64,000 nt of DNA from Sthenelais limicola. Its lineage: Eukaryota > Annelida > Polychaeta > Phyllodocida > Sigalionidae. Of the stretch, positions 11,763 to 22,605 are shown piece after piece. Location: positions 58,920,986-58,984,985 of the forward strand of contig OW804097.1 in assembly GCA_942159475.1 (NCBI GenBank), written 5' to 3'. The position numbers and the translations under genes were made by a program. The notes under the pieces are model-generated. The model saw only the letters and a program-made list of their open reading frames with translations, was not told the DNA's origin and searched no databases. The first letter of the stretch is position 1. The number at the start of each line of letters is the position of its first letter.

Positions 11763-12384
11763 CCTCTCAAGAAAACCCATTAAAATCAGTTAAAAGATTT
11801 ATCTTGTTTTAAAAAATAATGACTACGTGAAACATGTTTTCAGTTTGTGAAGGACTTTCACAAATCCTCACCCACCCCGACTACCTAGTTTTCAACTTGT
11901 CTAAACCAGAACCAATCCATTTTCTTTCAGGCCTTATTTCTTAGTGCTTCAAACCCGCCCTTGAAGGGTGTCTACGGCTAGACCCTAGCGGTGAATAAGA
12001 TAACTGACGCCGAAGAGAGGTGGAGACTATAAATTGTAGAATACTGTTCGACCAATTGATTTTGATGAATCTTTAGGTTGCTCTGGAATATAAGATAGCA
12101 GGATGATAAGTCTTGTCTTGACCGCTTTGTTCATTCAATAGAAAACGAATGTTAAATGTACTTAGATAAAAATGTAGTTCCTGTAGTCTACAGATTACAA
12201 AAAGTAGAAAATATTTAGATTTTGACCGATGGTAACTGACAATGCAGCTTTAAATAGAGAAATAACGTTACCCTTACTGGCTTTTACACCAGCAGTGATA
12301 TCATGAACGGTCAGAGAACAGACATTGTGTGTAGATTAAATTCATGGGCGCTCTTTATTTTTATCGGGGGTGGGAGGGGGAGGG
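11763..12384. other. No recognisable feature; poly-G run at the right edge
   Basis: Unassigned AT-rich DNA that ends in a G-rich run (about 12366-12392) directly before the tRNA-like unit. Confidence 0.45.
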
Positions 12385-12392
12385 GGGGGGGG

Positions 12393-12478
12393 GTGGTGGA
12401 ATGATGAAGTGTTTAAGGCGTTATACTCTAAACCAAAGGATCTTCTTAGAGCCCTGGATTTAAATCCCATGAGCGCTT
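12393..12478 (+). repeat. tRNA(Ser/Leu)-like SINE head
   Basis: A box-A-like segment (GGTGGAATGATGAAGTG followed by TTTAAGGCG), an anticodon-arm-like ACTCTAAACC, and a box-B-like GGATTTAAATCCC lie in the order and spacing of a long-variable-arm tRNA. Acceptor pairing is poor and box B departs from GGTTCGAATCC, so this is a tRNA-derived repeat rather than a working tRNA. The SINE body probably runs toward 12.8 kb. Confidence 0.5.
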
Positions 12479-12744
12479 TGCCATAGGATCATTTCACCTC
12501 CCAACCAGTGCACAAAGGCCGACCATGTTTATATGCCTGTAAAAGAACCATTGCTAACAATCAAAAAGATCAGGGTATCACATCCCTTTATCGTATTCCT
12601 CTCTCCCTGGGAGGACCATATATTATCTTTGTAATGACTCATTACAAGTCCGTGGTAGGACCACATAGGTGTGTTAATTCTATGCTTTTTCCGGAATCTG
12701 AATATAAAAATATCTTAAATCTTTTAAATATTAAAAATATATAC
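12479..12744 (+). other. Probable SINE body, unassigned
   Basis: Sequence between the tRNA-like head and the tail module. It contains no landmark of the other families. Confidence 0.3.
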
Positions 12745-12812
12745 GAATGTATGGTGTCAAAACAAGGCATAAAGCCGCGACCCCCACCCCCACCCCCACC
12801 CCCACCCCCGAC
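12745..12812 (-). repeat. ACACCATATTT tail module plus (CCCCCA)n
   Basis: ATGGTGTCAAAACAAGGCAT followed by AAAGCC is the reverse complement of the module at 18.47 and 61.47 kb. Five CCCCCA-type units follow (12781-12809). Its association with G/C-rich runs recurs at 61.45 kb. Confidence 0.6.
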
Positions 12813-13105
12813 ACACCACCATTTATGTTTATGACTTTAGTAATGCAAGCACACAGTCTGAGAGGTGATAAAAGCATTGCCCGCTGTGACATACTCGTAA
12901 TACAATTCCGAAGGTAATAAAACATATAAAACATAGTGCTGGTACGGCTGTAACCCCGGGCAGACATATCATTCCACCGATGTGTTTGAACATGAGATAT
13001 GAGATACCTTCACTGTGATCCTACTCGTCTCCTCACTATAACCATTAAACATCAAACGGCTCAAACATGCGTAATCACAATATCGTGACTCTCCCCAGAC
13101 CAGAG

Positions 13106-13374
13106 TCTGACTGTTGCGATTATCTCTAGCGATTTATGATCGCAAGGGGTAATTCAGTGTATTGTCGCTGCTAACACAAAGGTTGGTTAGGCCACAACCA
13201 GCCCCCCCACACACACACACACACACATTTCCTGTACCTACAAAAGCCTTTACCGAAAGATCTTTTGACCACTCTAACGATCTACTCCCCTCATACCTCT
13301 TTTTGTTATTAATAATGTTTTACTGTTGCGATTATTTGTAGTGAGTTATGATCGCAAGGTGCATTCAGTGCATT
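13106..13374 (+). repeat. Two direct copies of a short hairpin sequence
   Basis: CTGTTGCGATTAT...TATGATCGCAAGG occurs at 13111-13146 and 13323-13358. Each copy folds on itself through TTGCGAT/ATCGCAA (13114-13145 and 13326-13357). Between them is a (CA)n run near 13207-13228. Confidence 0.7.
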
Positions 13375-13859
13375 CTAAATACGAATATGATAACAAAAGG
13401 AGCTGATCTGAGGAGAGTCTTCATAGGTTTTGCAATATAGGTCCTTTTTAATTTGAAGTAAATATATTTCTACTCCGTACTTACAAAAAACCTTACCCAA
13501 ATGAAAGTTTGTTTTACCCTGGCTAGAAAAACTTGTTTAGTGTTTCCTAGTTAGGATGTTTGTATTCCTGCTTTTAAATTTGTATTTATATTTTTTATTC
13601 TCTGCAGTTTAAATTTGGAATTCGCACTCAATTATACATGTTCGTTCGTTCATCATTACACATCGGAAAGTCGCTCTTCATATATTGTTTATTTTATCTC
13701 TTCTTTCAAAAAAAAGAAGAAAATTTTATTTGATTCAAAAGAACTCTTTGAAGGAATGTTCTCATTTTTGTGTGTGGTTGGCCCTGTTAGTGGTCTGAAG
13801 GCTGTGTACTGAATAGATATATAATATGCATTTCAAAGGACATCCAAAGGGAATATATT
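13375..13859. other. No recognisable feature
   Basis: AT-rich, with no dispersed-family copy or credible exon. Confidence 0.4.
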
Positions 13860-14189
13860 TCACTACTTTACTAGTGATTGTCTGCACAGAAATATCGCTA
13901 ACTATGTTTTCAAAAATGAAAATAAATAGAAGTACTTATTAGGTGTCACATATAGTACAATTTTACTAGTAAGGTAGCTAAATATAGTATAAACTCCATA
14001 GGATGATCTTAGAAAGACAATGATGTATTTAATACACTGTCTTGAAATTTGGTACACGTATCTATACGGTGGGAATCACTAAACACCTCAAAAAGGAAAC
14101 AATTCCTACAAATAGATCTTGTGAACAAGAACATGAAAAAAATCAAGTGTGCTACTTAAGACTGATTTTGTCGTGACACATCACATATA
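13860..14189 (+). repeat. Family B copy, 5' rearranged
   Basis: Landmarks TACTTTACTAGTGATTGTCT, TCCATAGGATGATCTTAGAA, CTTGAAATTTGGTACACGTA and the right terminus CGTGACACATCACAT are present. Parts of the left half appear duplicated or out of order. Confidence 0.7.
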
Positions 14190-14523
14190 GTAGAGCCTGG
14201 GGCAGTAAGACAGATGCCCTCAGTGCACGGGTCTGGCAACACAGACTGGTCAAGCCCATGAGCGATATATGAGGACAGAATACAAAATACTAGTCAGCCA
14301 AGAGCGCCCACGCCTTATGCATGCAGGACAACTTGGACCCACACAGTCAGACACCCTACCCCTCACTCTAGCCTCAAATACACTAAATATGTCTGAGGGG
14401 CAGTCAGGAGGGTGGATCTAATACCAGCAGACAGTATTACTCAAGGAATCCGATACTAACATATACTGGCATTTGATTAACAGTACAGGAATGAAAGTTG
14501 GGTCAATACTGAATATTGTGGGG

Positions 14524-14526
<3 letters not shown>
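14190..14526. other. No recognisable feature
   Basis: Unassigned sequence between a B copy and an (AG)n array. Confidence 0.4.

Positions 14527-14528
<2 letters not shown>

Positions 14529-14582
<54 letters not shown>
14529..14582 (+). repeat. (AG)n microsatellite
   Basis: About 26 uninterrupted AG dinucleotides. Confidence 0.98.
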
Positions 14583-14585
<3 letters not shown>

Positions 14586-14767
14586 CACCTGTTAGATTTT
14601 TGTTAACTGACACCCCCGCCTCCAATAAAACAAAACCAAAAAAAGCTTTGGAACAATCAGAGATGTTGAGATTGTATTGAAGAATTTGAGGGAGATTGAT
14701 CATTTTGGAACTAATTTTCAGCTAACATAGCAGTTGATCCAGATTGACCAGTAGAATGAACTAATCA

Positions 14768-14880
14768 GCCTAGGTTCACAGTTGGCAGTGTCCCTCAAAA
14801 CTGAGGGAAAGCCTCTCGCTCCATACCGCGAAATACCATTATAATCCCATTAGGACGCCTACTCCAGGGCTAGGAAATGA
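14768..14880 (-). repeat. Family E copy
   Basis: CCTAGGTTCACAG, GTGTCCCTCAAAACTGAGGG, AAAGCCTCTCGCTCC and ATCCCATTAGGACGCC align with 26.3 and 49.7 kb. The CTACTCCAGGGC segment follows, as at 6.7 kb. Confidence 0.7.
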
Positions 14881-14963
14881 GAACATTACTACAAAGGGAT
14901 ATTGAGGACAAACATAGGAAAACATCATTTCTTTAGACTTTTTCCTGTGACACATCACATACA
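14881..14963 (+). repeat. Family B right-end fragment
   Basis: Begins GAGAACATTACTACAAAGGG and ends with CCTGTGACACATCACATAC. It directly abuts the family E copy. Confidence 0.75.
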
Positions 14964-15147
14964 TAATATCAATACATGGCCATAGTATTAAATGGAAGTA
15001 AGCCTATAAACCAGTGGTATGTATATAAGCCTATTTGCCCCGATCCCCTGATCTGATATCAATCCACCTATTAAAGATCCATCAGTGGACCTATCTCCAA
15101 CACAAACCAGAAGATTAGCCCTGGAAGAAATTAAACCTATCATTAAT

Positions 15148-15421
15148 GGGGGGTTTGCATGTGCGACTGCGACTGCGCATTTTCACTTATATCACAGCTT
15201 GTGTAAATGATCTATAAAAACCAAAAGAATATCTGCATTATGGGAAAGATGGAGACTTGTGTCATGGAAACATGGAAAACACATGCATTTATATTGACAT
15301 TGTAACACCACTAAATATTCCATGCTGGACATGATATGCTTTCTATAAATTTTACACTGACATACAACTGAACTCCCATAAGCCCATGCGAATCATGATG
15401 CAAGATTCAAATTCCCTATTT
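15148..15421 (-). repeat. Family C copy, nearly full length
   Basis: Left end GGGGGTTTGCATGTGCGACT. Interior has CATTATGGGAAAGATGGAGA, TCATGGAAACATGGAAAACA and ATTCCATGCTGGACATG. Right end is CATGCGAATCATGATGCAAG. The terminal ATGGCGGCC block has been lost. Confidence 0.8.
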
Positions 15422-15450
15422 GCAACTCCTCTCTTTTTTAAAGCTGCATG

Positions 15451-15654
15451 GTCAGCTAATACGACAAACACAATCTTCCCAAATTTACTTCTACTATCAC
15501 TTATAAGGCTGAATTTATCAATAACTATTACTTGATGTTTACAACTTTGTTCGTCAGCTATTACGACAAACACAATCTTCCCAAATTTACTTCTACTATC
15601 ACTTATAAGGCTGAATTTATCAATAACTATTACTTGATGTTTACAACTTTGTTC
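15451..15654 (-). repeat. 102-bp tandem duplication of a family D end
   Basis: Unit 1 is 15451-15552 and unit 2 is 15553-15654. By eye they differ once (CAGCTAATAC vs CAGCTATTAC). The unit corresponds to the end of family D in reverse orientation (AAAGCTGCATGGTCAGC just before, then ACGACAAACACAATC). Confidence 0.9.
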
Positions 15655-15859
15655 CAGTACCTATAGTCACATGAAATTAAGAAAGTAATATCAGGTCAGG
15701 CACACACTCGAAAACCTAAATCAATTGCAGATGTTCGCAACTGATTTGTATACCATCTTAGCAAATAGAGAATATTTCAATTTTAATTACAATTACATGT
15801 TTAAACAAGAATTTAAACTCGAATCCCTGGGCCTGATTTGATGCATGCATAGGCCTATG

Positions 15860-16252
15860 TAATGCATTTCGGCCCACTCAAATGCTTAATCCTCTCAGTA
15901 AACGTCGTTAAAAAACAACATATATATTTTCTATGTTTTCTTCCATTCTTTTTCAACCCACCTAAAGGTCATTTGACCAAATTTTGGAGGATTCAGTCTG
16001 GTTGGTTTTGCAACAGGGCTTCTAAAATGTCTTTATTTGTATTTGGAGGACCCGCCAAAATTCTTCCCTTCACTTATTATCGCTCACCAGCGGCCGTTTT
16101 CTGTCCGTCGGTTTGACTTCAAATTCTTGAATAAATATATTATGTACATATAACAACAGCAGAATATTGATAAATTCAGTCCTATAAGTCACAATAGGAG
16201 TAAATTTAATAAGATTTGTTTTGTCCAAATAGCTAAGAATGCAGCTTTAACT
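15860..16252 (+). repeat. Family D copy, best preserved
   Basis: Order of landmarks: TTTTTCAACCCACCTAAAGG, TTTGGAGGATTCAGTCTGG, CAACAGGGCTTC, ATCGCTCACCAGCGGCC, CATATAACAACAGCAGAAT, AGAATGCAGCTTTAACT. Non-coding; use it as the family reference. Confidence 0.8.
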
Positions 16253-16404
16253 CAATCTCAACTGAGAAAGGGCCAAGGGAAAGATGACCTGGAAGCACTA
16301 TTACCAGAAGCCAAATAATCCCTTGGGTAAATTTCTCGGGGGGTAATTTACTTCTATGCGCTCGTTGGCCGCTTCTAACGCGGTAAATGGCTTTTATTTG
16401 ATTA

Positions 16405-16700
16405 CGGCCTCCCATTGGCTGAGAACCTTGTCACGTGCTGAAGGAAAGTTTGATGGAGACTTGATTGAGGCAGCCAATCAGCGTCCCTGTGGAGCAGTTG
16501 GATAATTAGAGCTGGATTTTACTGCCCTCTGATAAATACTTCTCCACGGCCTGTGATGCTGGATGCAGGCGCCCGCTCCACAAAGCCTCAAGATGGCGGC
16601 AGAGAGAACAAAGACAATGGAATGGAGAGTTGAGAGAGTTCAGAAGGGGATTTAGCAGACTAGTGGTGGCAGCCCCTTTTTGCTGCATATTAGGAACCGC
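16405..16700 (+). promoter_or_regulatory. Candidate promoter or conserved regulatory block
   Basis: A single-copy, GC-richer block. It holds an inverted CCAAT box (ATTGG, 16413-16417), a CACGTG E-box (16432-16437), a direct CCAAT box (16474-16478) and a perfect YY1-type AAGATGGCGGC (16590-16600). In animals YY1 sites of this form often sit just downstream of the start site and overlap the first ATG. Here that ATG opens only about 20 codons before a stop, so coding is unproven. No downstream exon could be identified. Plus-strand orientation is inferred from the YY1 element. Confidence 0.3.
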
Positions 16701-17154
16701 ATCAGAAGTATTACAACTTTGCGACCATCGCGAGTTTGGGTGTAATCAGGTAGAATTGAGTGATTTCTGCCTATGGTATAAGTATAATGGGCTAGCATAA
16801 ATTACTAACACTTTATAAACCTCTTTATACAAGTGGCAAAGTGATTAACCCAAACAATGTTTGACAGCCTGTAAACTGTATGCTTTAATTGTGTAAATGT
16901 AACATGTACATATTTGAAACTGGGGCGAGTGGAAAACCCAGATAAGGGACTTGGGATGCCCAGTATAAATAGAATTGTTAAAAAAAATGTTCAGACGTAT
17001 CTCACATGCGCTGATACGCCCACTACCGAAGGCGCTTATTTTTGTGAATTTTGATTGACAGAGAGAGCGTGATAATGTGATAAACTGCTTGCCAATATCA
17101 AATGTTGTTGGTTATGAGGTTTATGAATACAATATGGCGACAGGCAGACAGCGG
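16701..17154. other. No recognisable feature
   Basis: Unassigned. A CCGAAGGCGCTTRTTT block near 17025 recurs near 46.66 kb. Confidence 0.4.
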
Positions 17155-17157
17155 CCA

Positions 17158-17262
17158 TTTTTATAATTTTTAGAGACTTACCGTAGGAAGTTGAATTAAA
17201 ATTTAGATTTGTATGAGCAACACATAGGGTTGCGGGAGTAAATAGAGAACCCGCGCCATGGT
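17158..17262 (+). repeat. Dispersed repeat sharing GAGCAACACATAGGGTTGC
   Basis: TATAATTTTTAGAGAC, GTAGGAAGTTGAATTAAAAT and GAGCAACACATAGGGTTGC match 48480-48553 at high identity. At 48.5 kb the same sequence interrupts a family A copy, so it behaves as a mobile insert. Confidence 0.7.
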
Positions 17263-18439
17263 ATGCATTGTTATCCTATACAGCTAATACATATTCAAAA
17301 GGGGAGAGTTGTGATATAAAAACAAAATACAAACGTGTTGTACATACGCTTGACTTTTATATGTGAATCAACTGTACCCATACATGTATGACACAATGAG
17401 GCGTAACACAATAACAACTTGACATATTTTGTCAATGTGAAATGAAAATAATAGCGTCCAACTTTTAAAGGACAAAGGGTTCCTATCATGCGGTTATCCC
17501 ACATACAACTGATTCTGGGCTAATATTCAGAGGTAAATTTGTATTTTGATATTGTCAAGAACTACTTGCACACAAAGCCCATTCTTTGTGAATATACACT
17601 CTCTAGCACCTATGGTCGTGGTATATTGAATTAATGTACCTAGTAGAGAAGCTTGATATCTTCCCAGATAGTTTCTCTTGACATTTTTGAAAATTCTTTT
17701 GTTATACCAAAACGATGGTATTCAGGCTGGAGGTTATTCCAGTAAAGGAGTAATTTACTAAACACAGATGTTCTAACGAGTTTAACTCTTGGGGTAGGAC
17801 ATCTACGACACACACTACAAAATGGCGTCTCCACAACTGCGGGGCATCAAGACAGGCTTCTGGGAAAGAAGCACCAGCACAGACAGAAGCATAAAGAGAA
17901 GAGCTTAAAGACTTACAGCCAACTTTGCACGGGAAAAACAATTGCGACCATATAATCATTTCTCAGTCTTTTTATTATTCCAGGGTAAACTAAATCAATG
18001 GATGTTCTGAACATTATGAAGCGCCAGAGGCAGATGGAGTCTAAAGATCCAGATATTTGTAGACTTGAAGGCAAGGAAATGAGTAGGAAAAGCCAACATG
18101 TCCCAGAGACAATCCGCGGAACTCATATTAGTATTGGCTAAAGAGATCAGACATTGGCCTAGGGTGACATATATATACATATCCAGTGATCTGTAATAAT
18201 AATGCTACACAAAAAAATATATACATAAATGTAAAATTAAAAATTAGAATATCGTACCCTTTTTTAATTATTATACCTCTCAAGAATGGTTTGTGTGATG
18301 TATTATGAAATTTTCCTTTTATATATGTCTTTTGAATGAAGATCCGGTGTTGGACACAAAAAAATGTAAAATTAAAAACTGTTAAAAGTTATCTTTGTAT
18401 TGGTTTCCTCATTTCAGAATAATTCTGTACATAAATGGG
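17263..18439. other. No recognisable feature
   Basis: AT-rich DNA. A minus-strand frame near 17640-17960 was considered as a LINE relic and set aside. Confidence 0.35.
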
Positions 18440-18545
18440 ACACTTAGGTGTGTGTGTGCGTGAATGTGTGTGTATGTGGCGCGGTATTGGTAGCTTTATG
18501 CCCCATTTTAACACCATATTTTTCTACATTGTATGACAACTGTGG
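18440..18545 (+). repeat. ACACCATATTT tail module (SINE-like)
   Basis: A GT-rich lead, then GCGGTATTGGTAGCTTTATG and CCCCATTTTAACACCATATT. It is related to 12.75 kb (inverted), 45.6 kb and 61.45 kb. Confidence 0.6.
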
Positions 18546-19714
18546 TATGAAATTAAAAATCTATTATCATTATTATATATCAGGTCATATGAGGGGTAGT
18601 GCATGTGTGGTGTGTGGGTGTGTGTGTGGGGGGGTGTTGGTGGGTGGAGGTTGATGGTGTCCAGACCTAATATAGTTGAACTATATCATAGTATAATTGA
18701 ATTCTACACATACATGATATATTTTTAGGTGGCTGGTGCATGTGTGTATTGATGGGTCCAAAGTATAAATCATTTAAAATAAATTTGTGAGCCTCTGATC
18801 GGGGATTCCTGGTCTGTGATTCCATCAATTTACTATACAGGATGTATGTGGGCTGACAAAGCTATCAACCCACTAGTTTCCTCTATCCTAATTACTCCCT
18901 TCCTTCACGCTAGCACCATCGTTTTTCCCCATTGTTTTATCCAGGCAGATCTATCATTAAATGACTTGCTCATATGTGAGTTCACAGTCATGACCTTATT
19001 ATAACAACCAGGTGCTGGAAGACCTTGTTGCCAGGCAATGCTCGTTATTATACGGTCATTCAGAATAAAGTGTAGCTTCACCAATAAAAAACAGCTCATT
19101 AAAAAAAATAGAATAAAAAATAAAAAAAACAAACAAAAAACAGCTCACCCGGGATACTATAAGCCAGCGGAAAAGGATCTCCCATGGTCAGAGCTAGGCG
19201 AGATAACACAACTCCAACTCAGAAGATTAAAACAAGCTTGTGTATATCTCCACTGAATGGGGTCTGCAGAGAGAAGCTGGTTGCTCTGTTCTGTCCTGAA
19301 TCGGCAAGGATATCTATGTGAAATAGAAAATATCCAAAATTATACAACACCATTTGTTTTGAAATAGCATTTTCCTTTTTTAAGATCTTCCCTCACATTA
19401 TCACAGGTCTTATAGGTATTTTAATATCGTAACAGATACTAACTTGGATTAGAGATAGTCTCTCTTACAAAAAAAAATCCAAATATCCATTGACTTACTA
19501 TTCTCACTCCTTTTCACCCCAACGTATATTAGTGTATTCCTAGGCCAATATAGATACAGGGGAGAGAGTAGGACAAAGAGGAGAGACATGGAGAGGGTAG
19601 GGGTATAGAGGGTTAGAGAGGGAGAGACTCACTGAATTAGGTCCACATAGAGAACCTGACTGTTTCTATAACTCTTCTCAAACTACTTTTTAACGTCCAA
19701 TGACAGGAAACATG
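18546..19714. other. No recognisable feature
   Basis: GT-rich patch near 18600-18650, A-rich low complexity near 19095-19140, and a GA-rich stretch near 19555-19625. No gene is visible. Confidence 0.4.
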
Positions 19715-20130
19715 GGCATGAGAAAATGTACGATCGGCAGCTCTACACATTACATTAGCTATATCTGAGTATTTGATATTGCCTTCATGAAGAAAATCTG
19801 TTCGGTTATGTTGAACTGTATTTTGAACCTGATTTTTGCCTTAAATTGGGATATTTGAGAGGATTTTTGAACAGGCATAGGATGCAAATTCGCAAATTTT
19901 GTTTAATAGTTAAATATAGCCCTTAGTACACAGTCCTGATATTTGGTACAAGTATGCATACATCCAACAGCCTTTTTTTTTTAGTTAAGCACCCCAAAAA
20001 TGAGAACATTTCTACAAAGAGATCCTATAGAAAAGATACATGGAAAGAAAATATCAATTTTGCGACCTTAGACTTAGATTTTTCTGTGGCACATCACAAT
20101 TGTACATTTTTAGGCGACGTCAACCACCAG
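19715..20130 (+). repeat. Family A copy interrupted by family B
   Basis: Family A runs from AGAAAATGTACGATCGGCAG to about 19873. A family B segment follows (about 19885-20097: GATATTTGGTACAAGTATGC, AAAAATGAGAACATTTCTAC, CTGTGGCACATCACA). The family A right end ATTGTACATTTTTAGGCGAC resumes immediately. This is an insertion of B into A. Confidence 0.75.
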
Positions 20131-21690
20131 CGGAAACGCCGTGGGCACCGTAAGCCACCTCGGAAACGGGGGCAATGGTCGACAAGGTCTCTGAAGGGTA
20201 TTTCCGGGACGCCTTCACTGACACTAATGCCGTCCCCCCCCCCCCCCCTCTCCCCACACACCACCTCCCCCTGGCGCCAAGTACGGACATCAATATGATC
20301 TCTCTGCCTTTCTGAACATCCCGGATGTTGCACAGGTTATCTAGGAAATGCCGGAGACGAGGCCTGACAGTGACTAACGCTAATCTATATCTACCCTGTA
20401 ATACTAAAGAGACTTAGTACAAAGTCTAAATGTGATATTCCATTACTTAATTTATAAGCATTATGATTATTCACAAACACAGTAACTGATAACTCACCCA
20501 CCCACCTCCCTCGGAAAACCCCTATATATACCTAAACTAGCTAGTCACCCAAAATTAGTAGGGCATGCCCAAGTAGACCAGATACCGATCTGATGTGCAC
20601 CCCCGTTTTTGTAACAACTAGTCAGTGACAAATAAAGAATATATTACTATCGTTATCATTTTCAGAGGGCAGGTGTGGTGAAGTATGTGTGTGATTTGGG
20701 GCTGTAGAAGCGAGTCTTTGACAATGAGACGCTGAATGAAAGGGTGATGTAGTACTATGTGCTTCTTCTACCAACTTGTTTCTACTTCTAATGAACATTG
20801 TGAATGCAACCTGAAACTGGTCGTAATTAAAAGAATTACACGTAATTAGAGCTGGCAGTGTGGGGCTATATAGAGAGATTTAGTCACGTGTTCCAGTGAC
20901 GTGCTTCTTTTAAACTCTAGACGCCGTGGTGGTCACCAGTCAGGTCCAAGAGACACAATAACATATTGCTACAGCCACTAGGTAAAGTAAAATATATACA
21001 GGGTAACTAACGAGTTGGTTGAAGTTGAGTTGCATAGCGATGAGTGCAATATTCTAAGTGACTGAAACCAAGGTGTGAGTTATATTATTATAAGTAACTC
21101 ACTAGTGAAATACGCACTGTGCATTCCTCACTCAAGTGTTCTCAGAGCAATGTGTATATAAATGGAATTATATAAACTCAGAACCTATTCATGAAATTTA
21201 ACTTTGACTAATGACTATAGGACTAGTAGGCCTAATGTAGATATTTTGATTTTTAACTTTCCGTCGGTGCTAGATTGGGAAAGGCCACTCATTTTTCAAT
21301 CTCTGCCTCAATAAAAAGATATTTCAACGTCATCAACCATACCGCCTATTCCCCATCAGATAATACTCATCTCAAATCCCTTAGAAGTCTACTCTGCCAT
21401 TTTTATGATTACTGCCAATTTTCAAATATGTTTATTCCTTAAACCCCTCTCTACGCCCCGCCCCCAGCGGAGATGAGTGAATACTTTCAGCAGTTGCTAC
21501 GCTACTACCTGCGCAATAATTTACTCTCGTGGAACTATTTTTAGCTGCGCTCAAAGGTTGAAATTTACTCCTGTGTGGCTTTCTTCAAAAGAAAGGCATG
21601 AACTCGCTGCACTCTCCTATACTTGGATCTCCCATGACAAGCAACAGCCCAATAGCAGGATTTGCATGTATCACTGCGAGCTGGGCGCCC
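20131..21690. other. No recognisable feature
   Basis: Contains a C run near 20236-20248 and a C-rich patch. 20380-20420 (TCTATATCTACCCTGTAATA) resembles a Helitron 5' end but has no partner. A TAATTAGAGCTGG block is at about 20841. No gene is seen. Confidence 0.4.
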
Positions 21691-22108
21691 TCTAATAGGG
21701 GATTTGTATGTGCCACTGCGCATGTCTGTTACTCATACTCATGAATAATAATGCAACTTTTTTTTCATTTTTAGCCCAACAATTTAAGCCAATAAATACA
21801 GTATATTGGCGCAGATAGATTGTTCACATTTTGTACCAGGTCTAGATGACCGCAATGGTGGTCTTCCTCTAGTACCTGGGTGGAGGAGGTGAAATTATAG
21901 CCAGGCCCGTGTTGGAACCCACAACATGTTACTCATGCCACCTGGCCGACCCAGCGCTTCAGACCACTTAGCCACCCCACGTCCCTTTATATCACCAAAT
22001 ATTAGCCGAAATATTGATATAATATAAACATTAGCATGCCATATTAATCCCATAAATCCATACTAAATCAAGATTCAAGATGGCGGCCATGCAAGTCCCC
22101 TATAAACG
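21691..22108 (-). repeat. Family C copy carrying a SINE insertion
   Basis: Left end AATAGGGGATTTGTATGTGC (21691 on) and right end AAGATGGCGGCC followed by ATGCAAGTCCCC (22077-22103) are the two termini of one family C copy. The interior is largely replaced by the tRNA-like unit at 21830-21985. Confidence 0.6.
21830..21985 (-). repeat. tRNA(Ser/Leu)-derived SINE
   Basis: On the minus strand a box-A match TGGCTAAGTGG (21964-21974) precedes a box-B-like GGTTCCAACAC (21909-21919). The long gap between them is typical of a class II tRNA. The 3' body continues through ACCTCCTCCACCCAGGTACT. Box B mismatches and poor acceptor pairing argue for a SINE, not a tRNA gene. Confidence 0.6.
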
Positions 22109-22544
22109 TTCAGGGCCTAAATAGCTGTGTTGTGATGGAGACTGATAAAAGCAGGCAATAACAATCAGGGCCATTCAATCTTTTATTTTCATTATCTTCA
22201 CATTTAGTCTGGTTGAACACAACTCTTCACGGAGGGAGATAGACAGAGATGAATTGAATTTGTCGTGTACTTGTTCTGGCGTCCACTTGATATGGCTGTT
22301 CCACGTCGCTCGCTTGACGGATCGGGCCCAATTACTGTTTTCAAATTACACTCATTGCTCACGTAACTCGTTCGTCACGTGTAATAACGGCTGGTATCGC
22401 AGCCCCCTCGTTCTTTCCCGCTCTAATAGCGGGCTTTCAATTGAAGCGATTTTTATTTTTTAAATAAATTTTATTTGAGCTAAGTGTTGCTAGATTGATA
22501 TTATCATGCCATGAGATGTTAGTGCCGTATCATACACGGTCGGT

Positions 22545-22600
22545 GCTAATAGGGGATTTGCATGTCCCACTGTGTATGTCTATCCCAGTGCATGCTGGGA
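22545..22600 (-). repeat. Family C terminal fragment
   Basis: AATAGGGGATTTGCATGTCC (octamer-like ATTTGCAT at 22556-22563), then GTGCATGCTGGGATG. It abuts the large hairpin that follows. Confidence 0.75.
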
Positions 22601-22605
22601 TGTAA

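Noticed and set aside
12781..12809. (CCCCCA)n as a possible interstitial telomere repeat
   Set aside because: Animal telomere repeat is TTAGGG. This hexamer is a simple C-rich microsatellite next to a SINE-like tail.
17640..17959. Minus-strand frames with a LVRTSVFSK...YWNNL phrase recalling the C-terminus of LINE proteins
   Set aside because: The resemblance is to a few residues only, the frame changes within 150 bases, and no reverse transcriptase motif is nearby.
20381..20560. TCTATATCTACCCTGTAATA as a Helitron 5' end with CTAGCTAGT at 20538 as its 3' end
   Set aside because: No GC hairpin precedes the CTAG and no second copy is visible, so the pairing is arbitrary.
16501..20853. A shared 13-mer TAATTAGAGCTGG in two single-copy blocks (16503 and 20843)
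   Set aside because: In 64 kb several tens of chance 13-mer pairs are expected, and the flanks do not match.
21909..21985. A functional tRNA gene
   Set aside because: Box B is degenerate, acceptor ends do not pair well, and the unit continues into a SINE body inside another repeat.
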